Source: DASYML01 sp036399835
GTDB taxonomy: Bacteria; Acidobacteriota; Blastocatellia; Pyrinomonadales; Pyrinomonadaceae
Direction: 5' to 3'
Length of the DNA stretch: 32,205 bases
NCBI GenBank assembly: GCA_036399835.1
Contig: DASWMI010000113.1
Coordinates: forward strand, 1 to 32,205
This document shows, one piece after another, positions 21,831-29,195 of the stretch (position 1 is its first letter; each line of letters starts with the position of its first letter). The notes beneath the pieces were generated by a model. The model made no database searches. It saw only the letters and a program-made list of their open reading frames with translations, and was not told the origin of the DNA. The position numbers and the translations under genes were made by a program.

Positions 21831-22397
21831 ATGACATCGCAGCCAGAGACCTTTTTGACGCCGGAAGAATATCTCGCATTCGAGCGCGAGGCCGAGTACA
21901 AGAGCGAATACTTTGACGGCATAATGTATGCGATGTCGGGCGCAAGCCTCGCTCACAACACGATTGTCGCCAATGTGATTATCGAACTCGGTCCGCAACT
22001 TAGGGGGCGTCCATGTCGCGTCTTGCCGAGTGATATGAAAGTGCGTCTGCCGGATTCGCGTAAGTTCTTTTACCCGGATGTCTCTGTGGTCTGCGGCGAG
22101 CCGCAATTTCATGACGAGCGCACTGACGTTATTCTCAATCCGGTCCTCATCATCGAAGTGCTTTCGGAAAGCACTGAGGGATTCGACAGGGGCAAAAAGT
22201 TTCAGGCTTACCAACAGCTCGACTCGCTGCGGGAATACATTCTGATTTCGCAGGAGAGGCAGGTCATCGAGCAGTATGTCAGGCAAACCAGGGAAAGTTG
22301 GACCTACACGGCGACGGTCGGGCTGGAAAGCTCTGTGCAGTTGCCGTCCATCGAATGCACGCTTTCGCTAAAGGCCGTTTACGATAAAACAAGCTGA
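21831..22397 (+). CDS. Uma2 family PD-(D/E)XK endonuclease-like protein
   Basis: A 188-residue member of the Uma2 (DUF820) family, a PD-(D/E)XK nuclease fold common in Cyanobacteria and other phyla, of largely unknown role and often found in many copies per genome. All conserved catalytic positions are seen: FYPDVSVV (PD), VLIIEVLSEST (the E-x-L strand), and FDRGKKFQAY with the lysine and YxxL helix; the opening is LTPEEYLAFEREAEYKSEYFDGIMYAMSG. The start ATG has GAGGA upstream at good spacing. It lies between sdhA (gap 15) and sdhB (gap 5), inside the sdh operon and in the same direction, so it is probably co-transcribed. The intact motifs suggest a functional gene, probably a late insertion. 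Confidence 0.9.
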   Translation: MTSQPETFLTPEEYLAFEREAEYKSEYFDGIMYAMSGASLAHNTIVANVIIELGPQLRGRPCRVLPSDMKVRLPDSRKFFYPDVSVVCGEPQFHDERTDVILNPVLIIEVLSESTEGFDRGKKFQAYQQLDSLREYILISQERQVIEQYVRQTRESWTYTATVGLESSVQLPSIECTLSLKAVYDKTS

Positions 22398-22402
22398 GGA
22401 CT

Positions 22403-23191
22403 ATGAGCACACAAACGCAACATTCTGGAGCACAAGCCGGGCGTGTTTCACAAAGGACCGTCGAGATTCGCATCAGGCGGCGAGAGAAGCCGGACGCGCC
22501 GCCCTACTGGGAAGAGTTCCAGATTCCCTATCGCCCGAATCTCAACATCATTTCGTGCCTCATGGAGATTCGCAAGAACCCTGTCACGAAGGAAGGCCGC
22601 CGGACGACGCCGCCCGTCTGGGACATGAACTGTCTCGAACAGGTCTGCGGTATCTGCACGATGATTATCAACGGGCGCGTGCGTCAATCCTGCTCCGCGC
22701 TCGTGGACCAACTCGAACAGCCCATCACGCTTGAGCCGATGTCGAAATTCAGAAACATACGCGACCTCGTCGTTGACCGCTCGCCGATGTTTGAATATCT
22801 CAAGCGTGTACACGCCTGGATAGAGATTGACGGCTCTTACGATCTTGGACCAGGCCCTAAGATGAGCCAGGAGACGGTCGCGGAGCGTTACAGTTATTCG
22901 CGCTGTATGACGTGCGGCTGCTGCCTCGAAGCCTGCCCGCAATATGACGGCGACCAGTACATAGGCCCGCAGGCCATCGCGCAGGTGCGTTATCAGAACA
23001 TGCACCCGACGGGCAAGATGACGCGCGACGAACGCCTCGAAGCCATCATGCAGGATGACGGCATCACCAACTGCGGCAACGCGCAGAACTGCGTCAAGGT
23101 CTGCCCGATGTCCATTCCTTTGACGAAGGCCATCTACGAAGAGAACCGCGAGACCATCATCTACGGCCTCTTCGGTTGGCTGAAGAAATAA
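22403..23191 (+). CDS. sdhB: succinate dehydrogenase iron-sulfur subunit
   Basis: SdhB carries three iron-sulfur clusters between flavin and haem. The 262 residues contain Cys77, Cys82, Cys85 and Cys97 for the [2Fe-2S] cluster (NCLEQVCGICTMIINGRVRQSC), Cys168/171/174 with Cys178 in CMTCGCCLEACP for the [4Fe-4S] cluster, and Cys224, Cys230 and Cys234 in NCGNAQNCVKVCP for the [3Fe-4S] cluster region. The match is to the B. subtilis-type enzyme. An N-terminal extension of about 15 polar residues precedes the first strand. TGAGGACT precedes the ATG. It closes the operon; a strong terminator follows at 23248. Confidence 0.96.
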   Translation: MSTQTQHSGAQAGRVSQRTVEIRIRRREKPDAPPYWEEFQIPYRPNLNIISCLMEIRKNPVTKEGRRTTPPVWDMNCLEQVCGICTMIINGRVRQSCSALVDQLEQPITLEPMSKFRNIRDLVVDRSPMFEYLKRVHAWIEIDGSYDLGPGPKMSQETVAERYSYSRCMTCGCCLEACPQYDGDQYIGPQAIAQVRYQNMHPTGKMTRDERLEAIMQDDGITNCGNAQNCVKVCPMSIPLTKAIYEENRETIIYGLFGWLKK

Positions 23192-23247
23192 GCTTCTCGG
23201 CCTCATCAAAGAGTATCGAAAGCACTGCCATATCAAAGCGCGTGAGA

Positions 23248-23291
23248 GCGCAGCAGGCCGGCCGGAGGCCATGCTGCGCTTCTGCTTTATC
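23248..23291 (+). terminator. rho-independent-type terminator after sdhB
   Basis: GCGCAGCA (23248-23255) pairs with TGCTGCGC (23272-23279), and inside it GGCC (23256-23259) pairs with GGCC (23267-23270) with one bulged A. The tail is TTCTGCTTTAT, T-rich but interrupted. This separates the sdh operon from the glycan cluster. Confidence 0.75.
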
Positions 23292-23322
23292 GCCAGCGCC
23301 GATGGCTATAGAATCGCCCATC

Positions 23323-24078
23323 ATGACTTCTGTTCTGCCGGACAACTATGGTTTTAGCGCGGAGAGGCTTGAGCGCCTGGCCGAGATAGAGCGTTGGCAC
23401 TTCTGGTTCGTTGGACGCAGGGCCTTGATTGATAAGCTCCTTGCTGTGCATCTGAAAATGCCTGGCGCAACTGTGCTCGACCTCGGCTGCGGCACAGGGT
23501 TGATGCTGGAGTCGCTGACCTTGAGGGGCAACCTTGCCATCGGGCTGGACCTCAGGCCGGAAGGTCTCGCCGCCACACGCCGCGACCTTCCGGCTGCGCG
23601 CCTGCTCCGTGCGGATGCGACCAGCCTGCCGCTGGCAGACGCATCCTGTGATGCCATACTACTGCTGGACATTCTAGAACACTTGGATGACCGTGCCCTG
23701 CTCAAAGAGGTTAAGAGGACGCTCAGGCCCGGAGGGCTGCTGGTCCTCACGGTCCCGGCCCTGCCCTGGCTGTGGAGCTACCGCGATCTGGCGGCAGGCC
23801 ACCTGCGCCGCTACCGCCGCGGCGAGCTTTGCGCTTTGCTGGAAGAATCAGGGCTTCGCATTCAAGAGATGCGTTATTATCAATGCCTGCTTTTCCCTCT
23901 GGTCGCTTTGACGAGGCTTGGAGGTCGCAGGGGTCCGGCTGCGAGAGACATGGAAGAGCGTCCCATTTCGTTTCTCAATAGTTTATTGACATGGGTCAAC
24001 CGTTTGGAAGTAAAGTTGGGCCAGTTGATTCGTTGGCCCATAGGCTCATCGCTGGTCGCGGTTTGCCGGAAAAGATAA
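23323..24078 (+). CDS. class I SAM-dependent methyltransferase
   Basis: A 251-residue Rossmann methyltransferase with motif I VLDLGCGTGLMLESL, an acidic end of strand 2 (AIGLDLRP), ADATSLPLADASCDAILLLDILEHL (motif II/III region) and LRPGGLLVLTVPA. The opening EIERWHFWFVGRRALIDKLL is like the HWW/HWFxGRR start of methyltransferases that sit beside lipid-linked sugar glycosyltransferases. It has no membrane segment except a weak C-terminal hydrophobic part. The frame is open to 23176, but the upstream part overlaps sdhB and the terminator. I choose the ATG at 23323 (another at 23302). TATAGA at 23307-23312 is a possible -10, so the message could be almost leaderless. Confidence 0.87.
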   Translation: MTSVLPDNYGFSAERLERLAEIERWHFWFVGRRALIDKLLAVHLKMPGATVLDLGCGTGLMLESLTLRGNLAIGLDLRPEGLAATRRDLPAARLLRADATSLPLADASCDAILLLDILEHLDDRALLKEVKRTLRPGGLLVLTVPALPWLWSYRDLAAGHLRRYRRGELCALLEESGLRIQEMRYYQCLLFPLVALTRLGGRRGPAARDMEERPISFLNSLLTWVNRLEVKLGQLIRWPIGSSLVAVCRKR

Positions 24079-24101
24079 GCAAGGTGATAAAGGATAAGGA
24101 A

Positions 24102-24935
24102 ATGAGCAAGGGGTTTGAGCTTCTACTTTTTACGATAGACCCGGCGTTGGCGCGTGAGGCCGTAGCTTCGGGGGTCGGCGGAATCGTTATTGATTGGGAA
24201 CACATCGGCAAGCAAGACCGGCAGTCTTCTGCGAACACTCAAATCAACCGTGACACTGTTGAAGACCTCGCACGCATGCGCAGTTCGACTGCTTCAAGGA
24301 TCATCTGCCGGATTAACAGCTATGGACCGGAAACAGAAGACGAGATAGAGCAGGCCATCGCAGCCGGTGCCGATGAACTGCTGATGCCTATGGTTCGCAC
24401 GACCGAGGAGGTCATGGACGTTCTGGACCAGACCAGAGGCCGCTGCCGGATAGGTATCCTGATCGAGACCGTGGCCGCGCTGCACATTCTAGAAGGCTTA
24501 GCGGGGCTGCCGCTCGCGCGCGCCTATGTCGGCCTCAACGATCTGGCGATTGAAAGAGGAACGCAGAATATTTTTACCGCGCTGGTGGATGGAACGGTTG
24601 AGCGTATTCGAGACGCGTTCGATGTGCCTTTCGGCTTTGGTGGGCTGACTTTGCCGGAGCGTGGCTCTCCTGTTCCCTGCCGCCTGCTGATAGGCGAGAT
24701 GGCGCGCCTCGGTTGCAGCTTCAGCTTCCTACGCCGCTCCTTCATACGCGACATGCGTGGTCGCAGCCTGAGCCTGGAGGTTCCGAATCTTCTACATGCG
24801 CTCGATGAAGCCGTGCGGCGCGGTGCGTCCGAGCGCGAGCGTGATCGGCGCGAGCTTGAGTTTGCCGTTAACGCCTGGCCCGAAACTCTGGCCTCGCTGA
24901 AGGAGTTTTCGCCGGATGAGCAGCCTGCAAGGTAA
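24102..24935 (+). CDS. HpcH/HpaI aldolase/citrate lyase-like protein
   Basis: A 277-residue TIM barrel of the HpcH/HpaI aldolase family; relatives cleave or form C-C bonds with pyruvate, glyoxylate or acetyl groups as metal-dependent class II aldolases. Seen here: GVGGIVIDWEHIGK, RIICRINSYGPETEDEIEQAIAAGADELLMPMVRTTEEV, the metal-site glutamate in GILIETVAALHI, and AYVGLNDLAIERG. It is shorter than CitE and lacks its C-terminal part. The ATG at 24102 is chosen for AAGGATAAGGA just before it; the frame is open from 23991. It overlaps the epimerase gene by 20 bases, so it is part of the glycan operon and most likely makes or breaks an unusual sugar or its acyl substituent. Confidence 0.85.
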   Translation: MSKGFELLLFTIDPALAREAVASGVGGIVIDWEHIGKQDRQSSANTQINRDTVEDLARMRSSTASRIICRINSYGPETEDEIEQAIAAGADELLMPMVRTTEEVMDVLDQTRGRCRIGILIETVAALHILEGLAGLPLARAYVGLNDLAIERGTQNIFTALVDGTVERIRDAFDVPFGFGGLTLPERGSPVPCRLLIGEMARLGCSFSFLRRSFIRDMRGRSLSLEVPNLLHALDEAVRRGASERERDRRELEFAVNAWPETLASLKEFSPDEQPAR

Positions 24936-25887
24936 AGGCGTCCTGGTGACGGGAGCGGCGGGTTTCGTTGGCGCAAATCTGGCTAGGGAGTTGGACCGGC
25001 GCGGGGCTTTGGTCCACGCGCTCGTCCGGCAGGAAACTGATTGCTGGCGGCTGGCAGGCATCTCCGAGAGGCTCAAACTTTACAAGGTTGATCTCACCGA
25101 TAGCGTTGAATTACAAACAATCGTGAGCCTCATCCGGCCTGAGATAATTTTTCATGCGGCTGTGCAGCGCGCGGAGAGTTCGGCGCAAGCTCGCCGCGAA
25201 ACATTAGAGGCCAACATTATCGGGACTTTTAATCTACTCGAAGCGACGGCGGCGCACGATTATGAAAGGTTCGTTCATCTGGGCAGCTCTATGGAGTACG
25301 GGCATCATGAGAGTAGCTTGAAAGAGACGAGCTGCCTTGAGCCTGTGCTGTTCTTCAGCGCGACGAAGGCCGCCTCTACTTTGCTCTGCCAGCAGGCCGC
25401 GCGCGCAGGCCGTCCAATCGTCACCCTGCGCCTCTTTTCCGTTTACGGCTACTGGGAATCGCCGCAGCGTCTAGTGCCGACGGCCATCATGGCCGCTCTA
25501 TATAACCGCGAATTGTCTTTAACCGCGCGGGGTTATCGCCGCGATTTCATCTTCATAGAAGATGTTCTGCAAGCCTGCCTGCTCGCGGCGGAGACGCAAG
25601 GCGCGGTGAGCCAGATCATCAACATCGGGTCGGGAAAGCAGTGGACCAATGAAGAGCTGATCCGTCTGGTTGAATCTGTCACCGGAAGACAGATTAAGCT
25701 CTGCGAGGATAGTTATCCGGCGCGCGCATCCGATACCACACACTGGGTCGCAGACATTGACAAGGCGCATGAGGTGCTTGGCTGGGAGCCTGCGCATTCT
25801 CTTGAGGCCGGTCTAAAAAAAACATGCGACTGGCTCAAGGGCCAACAGGAATTTTATAAACATGCAGCCGCATCTCTAAAGAAATAA
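24916..25887 (+). CDS. NAD-dependent epimerase/dehydratase (extended SDR), Tyr replaced
   Basis: A 323-residue extended SDR that would act on a nucleotide sugar. The NAD-binding glycine motif is VTGAAGFVGANLA; a conserved acidic patch is in KLYKVDLTDS; FHAAVQRAES and EANIIGTFNLLEA follow; HLGSSMEYG carries the catalytic serine. The C-terminal RDFIFIEDVLQACLLA and NIGSGKQWTNEEL are standard. The usual YxxxK is FSATK: Phe147 (codon TTC) stands at the tyrosine position while Lys151 remains. The C terminus after residue 300 is a short amphipathic tail. The start overlaps the aldolase gene by 20 bases. Either the enzyme uses another acid/base, or it has lost catalysis and kept a binding role. Confidence 0.88.
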   Translation: MSSLQGKGVLVTGAAGFVGANLARELDRRGALVHALVRQETDCWRLAGISERLKLYKVDLTDSVELQTIVSLIRPEIIFHAAVQRAESSAQARRETLEANIIGTFNLLEATAAHDYERFVHLGSSMEYGHHESSLKETSCLEPVLFFSATKAASTLLCQQAARAGRPIVTLRLFSVYGYWESPQRLVPTAIMAALYNRELSLTARGYRRDFIFIEDVLQACLLAAETQGAVSQIINIGSGKQWTNEELIRLVESVTGRQIKLCEDSYPARASDTTHWVADIDKAHEVLGWEPAHSLEAGLKKTCDWLKGQQEFYKHAAASLKK

Positions 25888-25918
25888 TCCGGGGACGAGG
25901 CAGAAAGCCGGGACCTTT

Positions 25919-26743
25919 ATGGCGGAAGGCAAGGAGCGGGCGGCGGACAAAAACATTGCCAGTGATGCGCTCGATGTCAGCATTGTCGTGCCCGTTTATC
26001 GCAACGCGGAGACGCTTCGAGAGCTTCACGATAGGCTCTGCCGTGTGCTTGAGTCGCAGAGCCTCTCTTTTGAAATTCTCTTTATCAACGATGCGTGCCC
26101 GGCGGATTCCATGTCGCGGCTCTGTGAGCTGGCAAGTCTTGACGGTCGAGTAGGCGTGATTGGATTGGAGCGAAACGTTGGGCAGCACAGGGCCGTCATG
26201 ACGGGATTGGTCCACGCGCGAGGGAGTTGGGCCGTCTTGATGGATGCGGACCTGCAAGACCGTCCTGAAATTATTCCGGCGCTTTTGGAGCAGGGCAGCA
26301 AAGGGTTCTCAGCCGTCTTCGCCGGGCGACGCGGGCAGTATGAATCACGTTCGAGGCTCTTGACATCCGCGCTCTTCAAGAGGCTGCTGCACAGTTTGTG
26401 CGGAGTTCCGGTTGATGCCGGTCTCTTCGTCGCGCTGGACCGTAAAATGGTCCAACGCCTGCTTGAGATGGCGTGCGAGCGTCCACACGTCACGGCCATT
26501 ATCGGCTGCACAAAGCTTCCCTGCGTTTCGATTCCGGTCCGGCGCGAGACTCGCCCGCACGGCAGCTCCGCCTATACCTTCTGGAAACGTCTCAAGAGCG
26601 GATGCCGTGCCGTGCGATGGGTCATTGGCTGGAAGCTTCAAAATGTTCGCGGGCTGAAGAAGGCCGCTCCGGGCGAAGCTTCCGCGAACCATTATCCGGC
26701 GAGCGTTTTGCCGGGCACGAGTAGAAACTTGACGAAGAATTAA
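25919..26743 (+). CDS. glycosyltransferase family 2, polyprenyl-phosphate type
   Basis: A 274-residue GT2 enzyme resembling dolichyl- or undecaprenyl-phosphate sugar transferases (DPM1/ArnC/GtrB). The start of the GT-A fold is VSIVVPVYRNAETLRELHDRL, followed by FINDACPADSM, LERNVGQHRAVMTGLVHARG, the metal-binding DADLQD, and the C-terminal RPHGSSAYTFWKRLKSG. Unlike GtrB it lacks two clear C-terminal membrane helices (only one weak segment, CRAVRWVIGWKL), so it is probably peripheral. It would charge the UppS product or a shorter polyprenyl phosphate with a sugar on the inner face for use by the GT-C protein downstream. The start ATG has no clear Shine-Dalgarno. Confidence 0.87.
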   Translation: MAEGKERAADKNIASDALDVSIVVPVYRNAETLRELHDRLCRVLESQSLSFEILFINDACPADSMSRLCELASLDGRVGVIGLERNVGQHRAVMTGLVHARGSWAVLMDADLQDRPEIIPALLEQGSKGFSAVFAGRRGQYESRSRLLTSALFKRLLHSLCGVPVDAGLFVALDRKMVQRLLEMACERPHVTAIIGCTKLPCVSIPVRRETRPHGSSAYTFWKRLKSGCRAVRWVIGWKLQNVRGLKKAAPGEASANHYPASVLPGTSRNLTKN

Positions 26744-26756
26744 CGATGAAGAATTG

Positions 26757-27494
26757 ATGATGACGACTGGACCACAAATTGATTTCGAGAAGCATAACTC
26801 GGCCCAGAGACACTATTTCGAGCGGTCCTTAAAGCGCACGATGCTGCCGGCGGATTCGCCCTACCTGCGGCGGCAGGTAGACGAGCTTGTGCGTTTTGCC
26901 GGCATCAGGAATGATGAAAGCTTGCTTGAGGTCGGTTGTGGGATGGGCCGTTATACGCTCAAGCTGGCGGAAAGAGGTTTGCGTATAGAGGGGCTGGACC
27001 TGACCCCTCGTTTGCTCGAACGCCTGCGCGAATTTAACGCCGCGCGATATGACATCCCGCTCTACTGCGCGGACGTCATGAATCCTCCGCCCGAGCTAAA
27101 CGAGCGCTTCGATGTCGTCCTGGGATTCTTTACGCTTCATCACCTGCATGATCTCAAGCCCTGCTTCCGGGCCATGAAGAGACTGCTCAAACCTTCCGGG
27201 CGCGTCGTCTTTCTCGAACCCAATCCCTACAACCCGCTCTATTATCTTCAAGTCATGCTCACGCCCGGAATGACCTGGGAGGGTGATCGCGGCATTGTGC
27301 GTATGCGACGACGCGTGATTTTCGACGCGATGCAGAGCGCAGGGCTTGTTCATCCGGCGCTCTTACGGTTCGGCTTTTTCCCGCCCGCGCTGGCTAACAT
27401 GCGTCGCGTCCAGACCATCGAGCGACGGCTTGAAAGCTTTCCCCTCTGGCGCGCTGCGCTCCCCTTTCAACTCTTCAGGGGCGAGCTGCCATGA
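26757..27494 (+). CDS. class I SAM-dependent methyltransferase
   Basis: A 245-residue methyltransferase: motif I LLEVGCGMGRYTLKLAERG, the acidic strand-2 end IEGLDLTPRLLERLREF, LYCADVMNPPPELNERFDVVLGFFTLHHLHDL, and KRLLKPSGRVVFLEPNPYNPLYYLQVML. The long C-terminal part (residues about 165-245) is basic and aromatic, as in methyltransferases acting on sugars or lipid carriers. Starts at TTG 26754, ATG 26757 and ATG 26760 are all in frame; I give the first ATG. Its stop overlaps the next start by four bases (ATGA). It is a second, different methyltransferase in the same cluster as the gene at 23323. Confidence 0.86.
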   Translation: MMTTGPQIDFEKHNSAQRHYFERSLKRTMLPADSPYLRRQVDELVRFAGIRNDESLLEVGCGMGRYTLKLAERGLRIEGLDLTPRLLERLREFNAARYDIPLYCADVMNPPPELNERFDVVLGFFTLHHLHDLKPCFRAMKRLLKPSGRVVFLEPNPYNPLYYLQVMLTPGMTWEGDRGIVRMRRRVIFDAMQSAGLVHPALLRFGFFPPALANMRRVQTIERRLESFPLWRAALPFQLFRGELP

Positions 27495-29110
27495 GCGAGG
27501 CCGGAGTAGCCGAGGCCAGTCGCGCTGCGCCGCCGAGCAAGACTAAAAGTTATCTTCTACGCTTGGCCTCTGCGCCCTTCCTTTTTCTTCTGGGCTTTTA
27601 TGCGAGCCTCATCAGTGGCTTTATCATGGCGGATGAAGGCTGGAACTTGCAGGTCGCAAGCCGCGTCCTGGCAGGCGAGACTCTCTATCGAGACATCTTT
27701 TTCGGTGCGACGCCGCTGGCCGTCTATCTCAACTCAATCCTGCTGAAAATCTTCGGGACGGAGCTTCTCGTCCTCAAGGCTTTCGGCGCGCTGCTCTTCG
27801 TCTTCTACGCTTTGCTGGCGGACCGCATCGCAGAGCAACTGTGCGCTTCGCGCGGCGTTCGTTTCTGTCTCGCGCTGGCCTTACTGATTTACTGCGCGCC
27901 CGGACTTTATAGCTCTTATTCCGCGCTCTCCATCCTCTTCTTCCTGGCCTGCCTGAGCGCAACCTTGAGCTGGCAACAACAGGTTTTCGCCGCCAAAGAA
28001 GGCCGCAATACGCAGCTTGAGAGCACAGCCTTGATGATTATTGCGGGGGCTGCTGCCGGTTTCTGCTTCGCCTCGAAACAAAATACGGGACTCGTCACGC
28101 TCGTCGCGCTCATGCTCACAATCATCCCTACCTTTTTTTTTGGAGGGCTGGACAGGCGACAGACATTAAACGCAAACCTCCTCGCCGTACTGGCTTTTAT
28201 CCTCGCCGCCGGGATCGTGCTCGTGCCCGTCTGGTCCAGCGGCGGGATGCAAAAATTTCTCGATTACGGATTCACAGGCAAGGGCCGCTATCTCAACTTC
28301 GGCGCGGTCTCTTACTTTGAGACCTTGAGGCTGATCTTCTTTTTTGATCGGCAGGCGGGCCTGAGAAACAACCTGCGGCAGATTTATCAGAACTCAATCG
28401 CCCTGCTCCCGCTTTCGACTTTTCTGCTGCTCTCGATAACTCTCATTCGCGTCTCGAAAGGGGCGCGGCCTCAAACAGTCGCGGTCATGACTTTCGCGTG
28501 CGCGGCGTTTCTCTACATCTTCCCGCGCGTGGATTCTTATCATCTTGCGCTGGCCGCTCCCGCGCTGCTCATAGGCTTGGCCCACGCCTGGAGCAGGCTT
28601 GGACCGCAACTGTCCGCGCACGGGAGGCAAATCTTGAGAGCGTGCCTTTGCATCTGGCTGGTGATGGGTCTCTACATCGCGCTTATTGGTCCACTGCGAC
28701 GTTTTGCGAATGAGGGTTTTCATCTTTCGACGCTCAGGCATTTTCGCGGCGTTCCCATGCAGGCTTCGAGGGAAGATGAGATTCGCCGTCAGATAGACGG
28801 CCTGCTCAAGGCGGCGGAAGAGGACGGGCAGGTCTTTATCATCAGCCGGAACGCGGGCTTTTATTATCTTGCAAGCGGGCTGAAAAACCCTACTCCTTTT
28901 GATTATCCTTATGTGACGGCGTTCGGGCAGCGCGGAGAAGCGGAGGTTATCGAATCAATCTCTCAACATCGGCTGAGCGCGGTGTGCCTGGACCAGACAG
29001 ACGACCCTCAGTTACAACCGAGAGCATTGGTCAAGTACGTGCAGGAAAACATGAAGCGCGGCGACGATCTTGGAGGCTGCACGATGTACCATGCTTCAGC
29101 CGCGCCTTAG
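27491..29110 (+). CDS. GT-C integral membrane glycosyltransferase
   Basis: A 539-residue membrane protein with about ten hydrophobic helices. After a short cytoplasmic tail comes helix 1 (APFLFLLGFYASLISGFIM) and the periplasmic loop ADEGWNLQVASRVLAGETLYRDIFFGATPLAVYLN, with Asp48-Glu49 at the position of the catalytic acidic pair of GT-C enzymes (ArnT, PMT, Alg-type, GT39/83-like). The rest is hydrophobic helices, then a soluble C-terminal domain (about 410-539). Such proteins transfer a sugar from a polyprenyl-phosphate donor to lipid, glycan or protein on the outer face of the membrane. Start ATG overlaps the methyltransferase stop. It is the last gene of the module. Confidence 0.88.
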   Translation: MSEAGVAEASRAAPPSKTKSYLLRLASAPFLFLLGFYASLISGFIMADEGWNLQVASRVLAGETLYRDIFFGATPLAVYLNSILLKIFGTELLVLKAFGALLFVFYALLADRIAEQLCASRGVRFCLALALLIYCAPGLYSSYSALSILFFLACLSATLSWQQQVFAAKEGRNTQLESTALMIIAGAAAGFCFASKQNTGLVTLVALMLTIIPTFFFGGLDRRQTLNANLLAVLAFILAAGIVLVPVWSSGGMQKFLDYGFTGKGRYLNFGAVSYFETLRLIFFFDRQAGLRNNLRQIYQNSIALLPLSTFLLLSITLIRVSKGARPQTVAVMTFACAAFLYIFPRVDSYHLALAAPALLIGLAHAWSRLGPQLSAHGRQILRACLCIWLVMGLYIALIGPLRRFANEGFHLSTLRHFRGVPMQASREDEIRRQIDGLLKAAEEDGQVFIISRNAGFYYLASGLKNPTPFDYPYVTAFGQRGEAEVIESISQHRLSAVCLDQTDDPQLQPRALVKYVQENMKRGDDLGGCTMYHASAAP

Positions 29111-29147
29111 AACGGTTTACAAATGAACATACGTTGATGGAAAAACC

Positions 29148-29175
29148 GTAGGGGCTGGGATGGTCCTGCCCCTAC
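29148..29175 (-). terminator. terminator of the MBL-fold gene
   Basis: GTAGGGGC (29148-29155) pairs with GCCCCTAC (29168-29175) around a 12-base loop. On the minus strand the stem is followed by GGTTTTTCC, which suits termination of the MBL-fold gene; on the plus strand no T-run follows. The convergent gap between the GT-C and MBL-fold genes is 85 bases. Confidence 0.65.
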
Positions 29176-29195
29176 AAGATTGCCTCTGCCTTTCA

